From: an uncultured Dorea sp.
GTDB taxonomy: Bacteria > Bacillota > Clostridia > Lachnospirales > Lachnospiraceae
Direction of reading: 5' to 3'
NCBI GenBank assembly: GCA_910584575.1
Contig: CAJUBG010000051.1
Location: 1 to 28,040 of the forward strand
DNA: 28,040 nucleotides
The notes beneath the pieces were generated by a model that ran no database searches, was not told where the DNA came from, and saw only the letters and a program-made list of their open reading frames with translations. Below are positions 1 through 6,507 of this stretch, one piece after another. Every line of letters starts with the position of its first letter. Positions within the stretch are counted from its first letter, which is position 1. Made by a program: the position numbers and the translations under genes.

Positions 1-577
1 AGAATAAAATCTGAAATGCAACCCACGAATCCTGCTTATCCATAATCGCATCCGAGAACTTCTGAAATTCCTCCAAAATCCAGTATGGTCTTTCATCCGC
101 CCTGCTCTTACCCATGCTTCCCGCTTTCCGGCATGGATTGGAGCGCAGATCATAAAAATTGACCGCATAATTCAGAATGGCGCTGAGCTGGTTATGTATG
201 GTTTTCAAATAAGTCGGCTTGAAGCCTTTCTCCATCATCTCGCCCTGCCACTTTCTTATCATGGGCGCTGTGATTTCATTGATTGGCGTACTGCCAAAGT
301 AAGGCAGAACCTTATCGTTCATCACATACTCTTTCTGCTTCATGGTTGTTTTCCGCAGACGTTTTTCCATATCCGCCTTGTAAATCTCCCAAAAATCAGC
401 CAGCGTCATTGTCGGATCAGAGGACTGCTGCAACATGAAGTGTGCATACCATTCTTCCGCTTCCTTCTTTGTTCTGAAGCCTCTTTTCTGCGACTTCTTT
501 TTTGCGCCTGTCCAATCTGTCCAGCGGTACTGTATCCTCCAAGTGCCGTTGGGATCTTTCTTTGCATTGCAACTCAT
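1..577 (-). CDS. int: Tyrosine recombinase/integrase, N-terminal part (runs off left edge)
   Basis: Site-specific recombinase expected to integrate and excise the element next to guaA. The visible 192 residues begin MSCNAKKDPNGTW. Residues about 10-45 resemble an AP2-like arm-DNA-binding domain (GTWRIQYRWTDWTG, then RGFRTKKEAEEWY). Residues about 55-150 form the SAM-like core-binding domain (LADFWEIYKADMEKRLRKTT, then YLKTIHNQLSAILNYAVNFY). The catalytic domain has only begun (PYWILEEFQKF) when the window ends, so the R-H-R-Y residues cannot be checked. The ATG at 577-575 overlaps the excisionase stop (ATGA), implying translational coupling. The gene points away from guaA, so one element end may lie just left of the window, as in Tn916-like elements where att follows int. 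The family is clear; which element it belongs to is not. Confidence 0.88.
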   Translation of the reverse strand, partial: MSCNAKKDPNGTWRIQYRWTDWTGAKKKSQKRGFRTKKEAEEWYAHFMLQQSSDPTMTLADFWEIYKADMEKRLRKTTMKQKEYVMNDKVLPYFGSTPINEITAPMIRKWQGEMMEKGFKPTYLKTIHNQLSAILNYAVNFYDLRSNPCRKAGSMGKSRADERPYWILEEFQKFSDAIMDKQDSWVAFQILF

Positions 578-768
578 ACCACCGCCTCCTTTGCCGCCCC
601 GTACCATTTCTCTCTGAAATAGGCTACGGGGATTTTCCCTGCGATTGTGAGAAAGCCTTTGGAAGATAATTCGCTGTTCATCTCCCGTAAAATCTTGTAG
701 GACTTCCCCATGCTGATGCCGAGCATTGCCGCAATGTCTGCGGCATTGTAGTAAAGTTTTTCGTTCAT
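574..768 (-). CDS. xis: Excisionase-like small helix-turn-helix protein
   Basis: A 64-aa protein starting MNEKLYYNAADIAAMLGIS. The winged-helix/MerR-like HTH (YYNAADIAAMLGISMGKSYK) and the final FREKWYGAA are typical of the small HTH_17/excisionase proteins encoded immediately before integrases in Firmicutes elements. The start at 768 is chosen because GGAGGAAACAAC precedes it. A longer open frame up to 855 would start inside the promoter and has no ribosome binding site. Its stop overlaps the integrase start by 4 nt. By position it is expected to direct excision and perhaps repress its own promoter; that role is inferred from position and fold, not shown. Confidence 0.8.
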   Translation of the reverse strand: MNEKLYYNAADIAAMLGISMGKSYKILREMNSELSSKGFLTIAGKIPVAYFREKWYGAAKEAVV

Positions 769-803
769 GTTGTTTCCTCCCGTTCGTGCCATTTGATTTA
801 TAT

Positions 804-893
804 ATGTATCTTTTTGATACGTTTTTATACTATCGTATCTTTTGTTGCGTGTCAATAGCTTTTTAAAATATCTCTTTATTTATTTCGTATCTT
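804..893. repeat. Repeated operator-like box TCGTATCTT in the divergent promoter region
   Basis: TCGTATCTT occurs exactly at 833-841 and 885-893, with a near copy ATGTATCTT at 804-812. The near copy belongs to a small palindrome, GTATC-ttttt-GATAC, at 806-820. The two exact copies sit in the spacers of the leftward and rightward promoters. This is the arrangement expected for binding sites of the neighbouring XRE repressor, but binding is inferred. Confidence 0.6.
827..855 (-). promoter_or_regulatory. Promoter for xis-int
   Basis: On the minus strand TTGACA (850-855) and TAGTAT (827-832) are separated by exactly 17 nt, a near-consensus sigma-A promoter about 60 nt upstream of the xis start. 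An AAGATACGA box, the complement of TCGTATCTT, fills the spacer at 833-841, so a bound repressor would block RNA polymerase. Confidence 0.75.
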
Positions 894-903
894 ATGGTAT
901 TAT
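875..903 (+). promoter_or_regulatory. Probable promoter for the XRE regulator-ATPase pair
   Basis: Extended -10 TGGTATTAT (TATTAT at 898-903), with a weak TTTATT at 875-880 as -35 and a 17-nt spacer. A second TCGTATCTT box lies in the spacer at 885-893. The weak -35 makes this less certain than the opposing promoter. Confidence 0.5.
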
Positions 904-966
904 TAAGTTGCATTTGATATTTACTTGTATTGATGAACAATCTCATAACACAGGAGGCATGATATT

Positions 967-1524
967 ATGACAGTCGGCGAAAATATTCGGCGCATACGTC
1001 AAGAACGAGGTTTGACATTAAAGCAATTAGGTGAAATGGTTGGCGTTAGTGAAGCCTATATTAGAGCATATGAAAGCGGACGCAGAAACCCAAAATTAAA
1101 ATCTTTAGAGGCTTTAGCACAGGCGCTCGCCGTCAATGTTGAAGTCTTAACTAACTCTGACTTTGACGGTGTAAAAGCTATGCACAGACTTTTTCAAGTA
1201 TTCCGGCAATATGACGGGCATTTGTTTGAATATCAAGATCAGGAAGGCAATGATATGGTTGCTATCAGCTTTGGCACACTTTCTTTGATGCGCTCATGGT
1301 GTGACCGCTATGAGGAATATATGAAAGAAGTAGAAACGTGTAATTCTATTAAAGATGTGAAAAAGCGTGGGGAGGCATTGCTAAAAGCGGAGGCAGCTTT
1401 TAATCTTTGGATGGATATTTATCCGGAGTCGGAGCCTTTTGATTTGAATTTGAAGATACAGAAAGCACATGATGAGACTATGGATAAGATTGGATTAAAT
1501 CCGAAAAAAAATAAAGGAGATTGA
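967..1524 (+). CDS. XRE-family transcriptional regulator
   Basis: A 185-aa protein with an N-terminal lambda-repressor-type HTH at residues about 5-60 (IRRIRQERGLTLKQLGEMVG, then SEAYIRAYESGRRNPKLKSL), followed by about 120 residues of helical sequence without a recognised domain. There is no visible LexA/S24 peptidase or ImmA-type metallopeptidase, so induction by self-cleavage is not indicated. The start has an AGGAGG 7-8 nt upstream. It is divergent from xis-int and shares an operator-bearing intergenic region with it, as master repressors of integrative elements do. The ATPase gene follows after 4 nt with its own GGAG, so the two are almost certainly cotranscribed and the regulator may control the cargo as well as excision. 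It is more GC-rich than the ATPase. Confidence 0.87.
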   Translation: MTVGENIRRIRQERGLTLKQLGEMVGVSEAYIRAYESGRRNPKLKSLEALAQALAVNVEVLTNSDFDGVKAMHRLFQVFRQYDGHLFEYQDQEGNDMVAISFGTLSLMRSWCDRYEEYMKEVETCNSIKDVKKRGEALLKAEAAFNLWMDIYPESEPFDLNLKIQKAHDETMDKIGLNPKKNKGD

Positions 1525-1528
1525 TCAT

Positions 1529-2872
1529 ATGATAACAAAACTCAAATGGAAAAACCATTCAATTCTCGGAAATTTAGAGTTAGATTTTACTAATGCTTCT
1601 GGCATTCCCTATAATACAATTATTCTTGCAGGAGAAAATGGAACCGGAAAAACCACTATATTAGAAACATTGGCTACTTTTCTAAATCTCGGAACTATCA
1701 AACCCTTTGAATACATTGAATATAAAATTGATAATGATATATTTCATATATATCCAAAAACTGAAAAGGATTCTGATTTTGGATTCCATCACCGAAAAAA
1801 ATTAACTGATGGAACAGAAAGCTATATTCATTCAAACAAAAATAATAGCCCTAATTCTATTTCCTCTGATATGCTAGATATTCGTCATTATGGTTTCGCT
1901 TATTCAAAGGCTCGCTCTGGTTTTAGGACAAATAAAGTACGGTCAACCACGACGCAGCAACTAGATCAAAGCAAATATGATAACGATGAAACAGATGATT
2001 TTACATCTATCAAACAATTACTTGTAGATATAGATGAACAGGATAATTCCGCTTGGATGAAAACAAGTAGGACACATCCAGAAACAACTATTGCCGAATT
2101 TGATACTTCTTCTAAAATGTCAAGGTTCAAAAAAGCTTTTAATAATTTCTTTGACAAGTTACAATTCCAAGAAATTGATACTTCTTCTCCTAATGAGAAA
2201 AAAATTATTTTTACAAAAAATGGAAACAATATTGAAATTGATAATTTAAGTACTGGCGAAAAGCAAATTGTTTTTCGTGGAACTCAATTACTAAAAAATG
2301 CTAACAATATGAATAATAGTATCATCCTTATAGATGAACCAGAACTAAGTATGCATCCCCTTTGGCAAGTTAAAATACTTGAATACTATCGGAATTTATT
2401 TAATCAAAATAATATTCAGTCTTCCCAGCTAATAATTGCCACACATTCTGAATATGTTTTGAAATCCGCTTTGAAAGACTCAAATAATGTATTAGTTATT
2501 ACGCTTAATGAAGCAGATGGAATTATTACTCCTAATAAAGTAACTACTCCATCTGTGTTGCCAACAATTACTGCAGCAGAAACTAATTATATTGCATTTG
2601 ATATTGCGTCAATAGATTATCATATCGAATTATATGGATATTTACAGACAAAGGAAAACAAACATACTATTAAAGATTGTGATGACTTTATATATAATCA
2701 TCCCCTGTATAACCAACAACAATATTATAAACCTTATTCATATGGCAGAACTAATTACAATACGCTACCAACATATATACGCAACGCAATTGATCATCCT
2801 GATTCTATCCATACATGCACAGACGAGGAACTTCGCAAATCAATCGAGTTTCTTATCCAATTATTGAAATAA
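1529..2872 (+). CDS. OLD/RecF-like AAA ATPase with C-terminal HEPN-type motif, probable defence gene
   Basis: A 447-aa SMC/ABC-type ATPase of the AAA_21 kind. Walker A is GENGTGKT (35-42), the ABC signature LSTGEKQ (240-246), Walker B SIILIDEPELSMHP (264-277) and the switch histidine is in ATHSEY (304-309). A divergent 200-residue insert lies between Walker A and the signature. No TOPRIM domain follows, unlike OLD nucleases. The last 100 residues contain LPTYIRNAIDHP, in which R418-N419-x3-H423 fits the RX4-6H motif of HEPN ribonucleases, then the helical TDEELRKSIEFLIQLL. Family knowledge: such ATPases act in many phage-defence systems, usually with a nuclease partner. Inference: this may be a single-chain ATPase-effector. 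Base composition is far more AT-rich than the flanking chromosome, indicating transfer. Its biological role is not proven by sequence. Confidence 0.8.
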   Translation: MITKLKWKNHSILGNLELDFTNASGIPYNTIILAGENGTGKTTILETLATFLNLGTIKPFEYIEYKIDNDIFHIYPKTEKDSDFGFHHRKKLTDGTESYIHSNKNNSPNSISSDMLDIRHYGFAYSKARSGFRTNKVRSTTTQQLDQSKYDNDETDDFTSIKQLLVDIDEQDNSAWMKTSRTHPETTIAEFDTSSKMSRFKKAFNNFFDKLQFQEIDTSSPNEKKIIFTKNGNNIEIDNLSTGEKQIVFRGTQLLKNANNMNNSIILIDEPELSMHPLWQVKILEYYRNLFNQNNIQSSQLIIATHSEYVLKSALKDSNNVLVITLNEADGIITPNKVTTPSVLPTITAAETNYIAFDIASIDYHIELYGYLQTKENKHTIKDCDDFIYNHPLYNQQQYYKPYSYGRTNYNTLPTYIRNAIDHPDSIHTCTDEELRKSIEFLIQLLK

Positions 2873-2877
2873 TTTTT

Positions 2878-2895
2878 GTACCCAAATCGTACCCA
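2878..2895. repeat. Paired GTACCCA repeats, candidate integrase arm sites at the element border
   Basis: GTACCCA occurs at 2878-2884 and 2889-2895, in phase at 11 bp, one helical turn. It lies between the ATPase stop and the guaA terminator. Integrases with an AP2-like arm domain bind short direct repeats near the element ends, so these are plausible arm sites. No second copy of an att core can be seen because the other end is outside the window. Confidence 0.4.
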
Positions 2896-2904
2896 CCGCC
2901 ACCT

Positions 2905-2941
2905 AAAAAAACCCGCAAGCCCTGATTTCTCAAGGCTTGCG
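2905..2941 (-). terminator. Rho-independent terminator of guaA
   Basis: Read on the minus strand, CGCAAGCC pairs with GGCTTGCG, extended by TTGA/TCAG to a 12-bp stem (one U-G pair) closed by a GAAA tetraloop, then GGG and seven T residues. It starts 13 nt after the guaA stop. In the opposite direction it is less regular (one C-A mismatch, T-tract interrupted) but may also stop transcripts from the ATPase gene. Confidence 0.9.
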
Positions 2942-2954
2942 AGGATTTTACTTC

Positions 2955-4502
2955 TCACTCGAACTCAATCGTCCCCGGCGGCTTACTCGTCAAATCATAC
3001 ATCACCCGATTAACCCCCTTAACCTCATTAATAATCCTCCCCATAACCTTTTTAAGCACCTCAAACGGAATCTCCTCCGCCTCCGCCGTCATAAAGTCAA
3101 CCGTATTAACCGCCCGAAGTGCTACCGCATAGTCATAAGTCCGTTCATCACCCATCACCCCAACACTCTGCATATTCGTAAGCGCCGCAAAATACTGTCC
3201 AATCCCCTTTGCAATCCCCGCCTTCTCAATCTCCTCTCGGTAAATCGCATCCGCATCCTGCACAATCCGTACCTTTTCCTCAGTAACCTCCCCAACAATC
3301 CTAACGCCAAGCCCTGGTCCCGGAAACGGCTGACGGAACACCAGATACTCCGGTATCCCAAGCTCTAGTCCCGCCTTCCTCACCTCATCCTTAAACAAAT
3401 CCCGAAGCGGCTCAATAATCTCCTTAAAATCCACATAATCCGGCAGACCGCCCACATTATGATGAGACTTAATCACAGCCGACTCTCCGCCTAGGCCACT
3501 CTCCACCACATCCGGATAAATCGTCCCCTGCACCAGAAAATCCACCGCGCCAATCTTCTTCGCTTCCTCCTCAAACACACGGATAAATTCCTCCCCAATA
3601 ATCTTCCGCTTTTCCTCCGGTTCGGACACACCTGCCAGTTTATCATAAAACCTCTGCTGCGCATTGACACGGATAAAATTCAGATCATAATCCCCCTCCG
3701 AGCCAAATACAGCCTCCACTTCATCCCCCTCATTTTTCCTGAGCAATCCATGATCCACAAACACACAGGTAAGCTGCTCTCCGACTGCCTTTGACAGCAA
3801 AACCGCCGCCACGGAAGAATCCACCCCGCCCGACAGCGCGCAGAGAACCTTACCGCTTCCTACCTTATCCCGAATCTGCTTCACAGACTCCTCCACAAAT
3901 GAATCCATCCGCCAGTCACCTGCACACCCACACACATTTAACACAAAGTTAGACAGTATCTTCGTCCCTTCCTCTGTATGCAACACCTCTGGATGAAACT
4001 GAATCGCATACAATCCGGCATCTACATTCTCCGCCGCCGCCACAGGACAGTCCGCTGTATGCGCGGTAATCTCGAAGTCCGGCGCCACCTTAAAAATAGT
4101 GTCAAAATGGCTCATCCAGCAAACCGTCTTTTCCGAAACCTCCTGAAAGATTCTGGAATCACGCTTGTCTATCAAAACCTCCGTCTTGCCGTACTCCCGC
4201 ACCTCCGCACGCGCCACCGTTCCTCCAAGCACATGCATCATAAGCTGCGCCCCGTAACAAAGCCCCAGAACCGGAATCCCAAGCTCAAAAAGCTCTCTGG
4301 AATAAGTCGGTGAATCCGCCTCATAACAACTGTTCGGCCCTCCTGTCAGAATAATCCCCTTAGGCTTCATGGCCTTAATCTTATCAATCTCCGTCTTATA
4401 AGAATAAATCTCACAATACACATTACACTCTCGGACACGTCTCGCCACAAGCTGGTTATACTGTCCGCCAAAATCCAACACAATCACTAATTCCCGCTTC
4501 AC
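2955..4502 (-). CDS. guaA: GMP synthase (glutamine-hydrolysing)
   Basis: Converts XMP, glutamine and ATP to GMP in the cytoplasm, the last step of guanine nucleotide synthesis. The 515-aa protein matches the usual length. A class I glutamine amidotransferase domain has the nucleophile in LGLCYGAQ and the His-Glu pair in FHPEV. An ATP-pyrophosphatase domain has the P-loop ALSGGVDSSV. A C-terminal dimerisation domain ends RVMYDLTSKPPGTIEFE. The GTG at 4502 is preferred as start: it gives VKRELVIVLDFGG, the usual N-terminus, and lies 7 nt after AGGAGG. The upstream ATG at 4508 would be only 1 nt from that AGGAGG. A longer frame extends to 4757 but reads through a tandem repeat and is not real. 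The 3' end is a well-known insertion site for genomic islands, as the neighbouring integrase suggests. Confidence 0.97.
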   Translation of the reverse strand: MKRELVIVLDFGGQYNQLVARRVRECNVYCEIYSYKTEIDKIKAMKPKGIILTGGPNSCYEADSPTYSRELFELGIPVLGLCYGAQLMMHVLGGTVARAEVREYGKTEVLIDKRDSRIFQEVSEKTVCWMSHFDTIFKVAPDFEITAHTADCPVAAAENVDAGLYAIQFHPEVLHTEEGTKILSNFVLNVCGCAGDWRMDSFVEESVKQIRDKVGSGKVLCALSGGVDSSVAAVLLSKAVGEQLTCVFVDHGLLRKNEGDEVEAVFGSEGDYDLNFIRVNAQQRFYDKLAGVSEPEEKRKIIGEEFIRVFEEEAKKIGAVDFLVQGTIYPDVVESGLGGESAVIKSHHNVGGLPDYVDFKEIIEPLRDLFKDEVRKAGLELGIPEYLVFRQPFPGPGLGVRIVGEVTEEKVRIVQDADAIYREEIEKAGIAKGIGQYFAALTNMQSVGVMGDERTYDYAVALRAVNTVDFMTAEAEEIPFEVLKKVMGRIINEVKGVNRVMYDLTSKPPGTIEFE

Positions 4503-4522
4503 ACACATTCCTCCTAGTATTA

Positions 4523-4684
4523 TGGTATGCCCCCTCTCCTTCGGCTCGGCGGCACCTCGTCGGAAGGATTCAAAAAAAGCTTCTCTTTTCCCTTCCTCCT
4601 CATTGGTATTGCCCCCTCTCCTTCGGCTCGGCGGCACCTCGTCGGAAGGATTCAAAAAAAGCTTCGCTTTTCCTTCCTCCTCAT
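4523..4684. repeat. Tandem 81-bp repeat between the MATE gene and guaA
   Basis: Two adjacent copies (4523-4603 and 4604-4684) differ at about three positions: one T insertion, one T/G change and one C insertion. Each contains TCCTTC...GAAGGA arms around a GC-rich core and an A/T block. In the right copy this block forms AAAAGC-TTC-GCTTTT, a small hairpin followed on the minus strand by a T run. It fills the leader between two codirectional minus-strand genes and could act as an attenuator or be a dispersed repeat. The frames through it are not conserved between copies, so it is not coding. Confidence 0.85.
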
Positions 4685-4702
4685 AAAATACTGCTCCAAC
4701 AT

Positions 4703-6064
4703 CTACACCAACGCCTGCTTCTTCCATCCCCCTCGGTAATACCTGACAACAAAGCACAACGCCCGAAATACCCAGTCAATAACCATCGCCACCCAGACGC
4801 CGAACACTCCCATCCCCAGGTACTCCCCAAGCACATAGCTGAATATAACCCGAAACAGCCACATAGAAACCATAGAAATAATCATACACGCCCTTGCATC
4901 TCCACAAGCCCGAAAAGTTGACGGCAAAGTAAATGACAACGGCCAGATCAAGATAGAACTAATCCCATGGAAATAAATAATCTGCCTCGTCGCCTCCGCT
5001 GCCGCATCCGAAAGATGATACGCCTTAAGTATCAGCGGAAGAACAGCGAACACACCCACCACCATCACAGCCGTCCCGATATGCGTAGTAATCATTAATT
5101 TCTTATTGTAATACTTTACCTGCTCATAATCCCCCGCACCCACACATCTGGCAATAACCGTTGTAACCGCCAGATTAATAGCCATGCCCGGAAGAATCTG
5201 AAACAGCGCAATCGAATTTCCTACTGCATTGGCGGCAATAGCATAAGTTCCAAAAGTAGAAACCAGACTCAAAACCAATATCTTTCCAAGCTGAAACATA
5301 CTGTTTTCCAAACCATTCGGCACTCCCACGCTGAGAATCTTCTTCACATGGGACCAATCCACCCGATACCGCCAGGTACGTTTGATGTGTAAGGTCTGCT
5401 TCTCATCACAGAGAAGGATGATGATAATAACTGCCGCCACAATTCGAGATACCAGGGTAGGAATTGCCACGCCCTCCGTCCCTCGGTGGAAGCCATAGAT
5501 AAGGATTGCATTTCCCGCCACATTAATCACATTCATAAGAATGGATATCTCCATAGACACTTTGGAATTACCCATTGCACGGAAAACTGCCGCCCCTGCA
5601 TTATACAATGCCATAAACGGAATCGCCATGGTCACAATCATCAGGTAAATATCTGCATGGCCCATGACCTCCGGTTCAATCTGCCCGAATACGCCGTGCA
5701 GAATCAGGTTTTTCCCTGCATACACCAAAACCGTGATGACAACGGCACAGATTGTAATAAACCACACAAGCTGCGTCGCAGATTCGCACGCCGCCTCCCT
5801 CCTCCTGTGCCCCAGATATTGTCCTGCCACCACAGCGCCGCCTGTTGCCAGAGCCGCGAAGATATTGATGAGCAAAACCATCACCTGATCCACCAGCGAC
5901 ACACCGGACACAGCCGCCTCACCGACACTGGCAATCATAATAGAATCCGCCATACCGACAAGCACAGCCAGAAGCTGCTCGACGATTAGCGGAAGAATCA
6001 GGGTTACAAGAGACCTGTTATCAAAAAGATAACCACTCCTGTCTGCTTTCATTCGTTTATTCAT
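4703..6064 (-). CDS. MATE-family multidrug exporter (upstream of guaA)
   Basis: A 453-aa integral membrane protein with about 12 hydrophobic segments and the two-bundle layout of MATE transporters. Signs are an N-terminal NRSLVTLILPLIVEQLLAV, then ADSIMIASVGEAAVSGVSL, and in the second half FGTYAIAANAVGNSIALFQI. It is expected to expel cationic drugs or metabolites in exchange for Na+ or H+; the substrate cannot be predicted. The start at 6064 is chosen for the AAGGAG 8-9 nt upstream; an in-frame extension to 6115 lies inside the promoter. It is separated from guaA by the 81-bp tandem repeat, so the two may share a transcript. Confidence 0.9.
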   Translation of the reverse strand: MNKRMKADRSGYLFDNRSLVTLILPLIVEQLLAVLVGMADSIMIASVGEAAVSGVSLVDQVMVLLINIFAALATGGAVVAGQYLGHRRREAACESATQLVWFITICAVVITVLVYAGKNLILHGVFGQIEPEVMGHADIYLMIVTMAIPFMALYNAGAAVFRAMGNSKVSMEISILMNVINVAGNAILIYGFHRGTEGVAIPTLVSRIVAAVIIIILLCDEKQTLHIKRTWRYRVDWSHVKKILSVGVPNGLENSMFQLGKILVLSLVSTFGTYAIAANAVGNSIALFQILPGMAINLAVTTVIARCVGAGDYEQVKYYNKKLMITTHIGTAVMVVGVFAVLPLILKAYHLSDAAAEATRQIIYFHGISSILIWPLSFTLPSTFRACGDARACMIISMVSMWLFRVIFSYVLGEYLGMGVFGVWVAMVIDWVFRALCFVVRYYRGGWKKQALV

Positions 6065-6070
6065 AACAAA

Positions 6071-6115
6071 GACTCCTTCATCGCATATTATACGACGAGG
6101 AGTCCCCTTATACAA
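6071..6115 (-). promoter_or_regulatory. MATE promoter with flanking inverted repeat
   Basis: On the minus strand TTGTAT (6110-6115) and TATAAT (6087-6092) are separated by 17 nt. GACTCCT (complement of 6098-6104) and AGGAGTC (complement of 6071-6077) form inverted arms flanking the -10. With the inner arms CGTCG/CGATG they make a 12-bp imperfect palindrome. One arm lies over the ribosome binding site. It is a candidate operator, or an RNA hairpin if transcription starts further upstream. Confidence 0.6.
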
Positions 6116-6128
6116 GTATCAAATTACA

Positions 6129-6359
6129 TTACGCAGCAATAAATTCTTCTATGTCTTTACGGAGATCATCGCACTTTTCTTCGTAAACCGCCAACTCAAT
6201 CTCCTTATGGAAGCCTAAATTCATCAGCCCTAACAGAGATTTTGCATCAACTACATACTTGCCGCGTTTCATATCCATATTGTATGGATATTTTTCCACC
6301 TTCTGCACAAACTCTAAGATGTCGTCCGGATTCTGAAATACTACAATCATTTTGCTCAT
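6129..6359 (-). CDS. HPr-like protein lacking the catalytic histidine
   Basis: A 76-aa protein whose centre, GKYVVDAKSLLGLMNLG, matches the HPr segment around regulatory serine 46 (NLKSIMGVMSLG in B. subtilis HPr). The N-terminal strand MSKMIVVFQNPDDILEFVQK aligns with HPr, but the active-site GIHARPA, including His15, is absent. It therefore cannot carry PTS phosphate by the known route. As with B. subtilis Crh, it may keep only a regulatory role, possibly as a target of HPr kinase and a CcpA partner; this is inference. It has a good GGAGAGG ribosome binding site and stands alone between the MATE and alpha-galactosidase genes, all on the same strand. Confidence 0.75.
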   Translation of the reverse strand: MSKMIVVFQNPDDILEFVQKVEKYPYNMDMKRGKYVVDAKSLLGLMNLGFHKEIELAVYEEKCDDLRKDIEEFIAA

Positions 6360-6465
6360 AACAACCTCTCCTTTTCAAAAACGATAATATCATAATTTTC
6401 CAGGAATGGAAATATACAATATGAACAAGATTTTTCTTCCATAAGTTCTATTTTATTAGTCTGGT

Positions 6466-6507
6466 TGTACTAGTACAGCATCACAAACTTATTTTCCGAT
6501 GTACTAG
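6466..6507. promoter_or_regulatory. TGTACTAGTACA palindrome and half copy
   Basis: A perfect 12-bp palindrome, TGTACTAGTACA, lies at 6466-6477. TGTACTAG recurs at 6500-6507 over the alpha-galactosidase stop codon. It lies in the 144-nt gap upstream of the HPr-like gene, which otherwise holds only AT-rich sequence. It is a candidate regulator site for that gene; no matching factor is recognised. Confidence 0.35.

Noticed and set aside
4509..4702. Purine riboswitch upstream of guaA
   Set aside because: No conserved three-way-junction sequence could be found; the interval is the tandem repeat.
4503..4757. N-terminal extension of guaA reading through to 4757
   Set aside because: It runs through the 81-bp tandem repeat, with different frames in the two copies, and has no ribosome binding site; GuaA homologues start at VKREL.
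5486..5989. Long plus-strand open frame of 167 codons inside the MATE gene
   Set aside because: Antisense to a clear membrane protein gene; His/Arg-rich composition and no ribosome binding site or homology.
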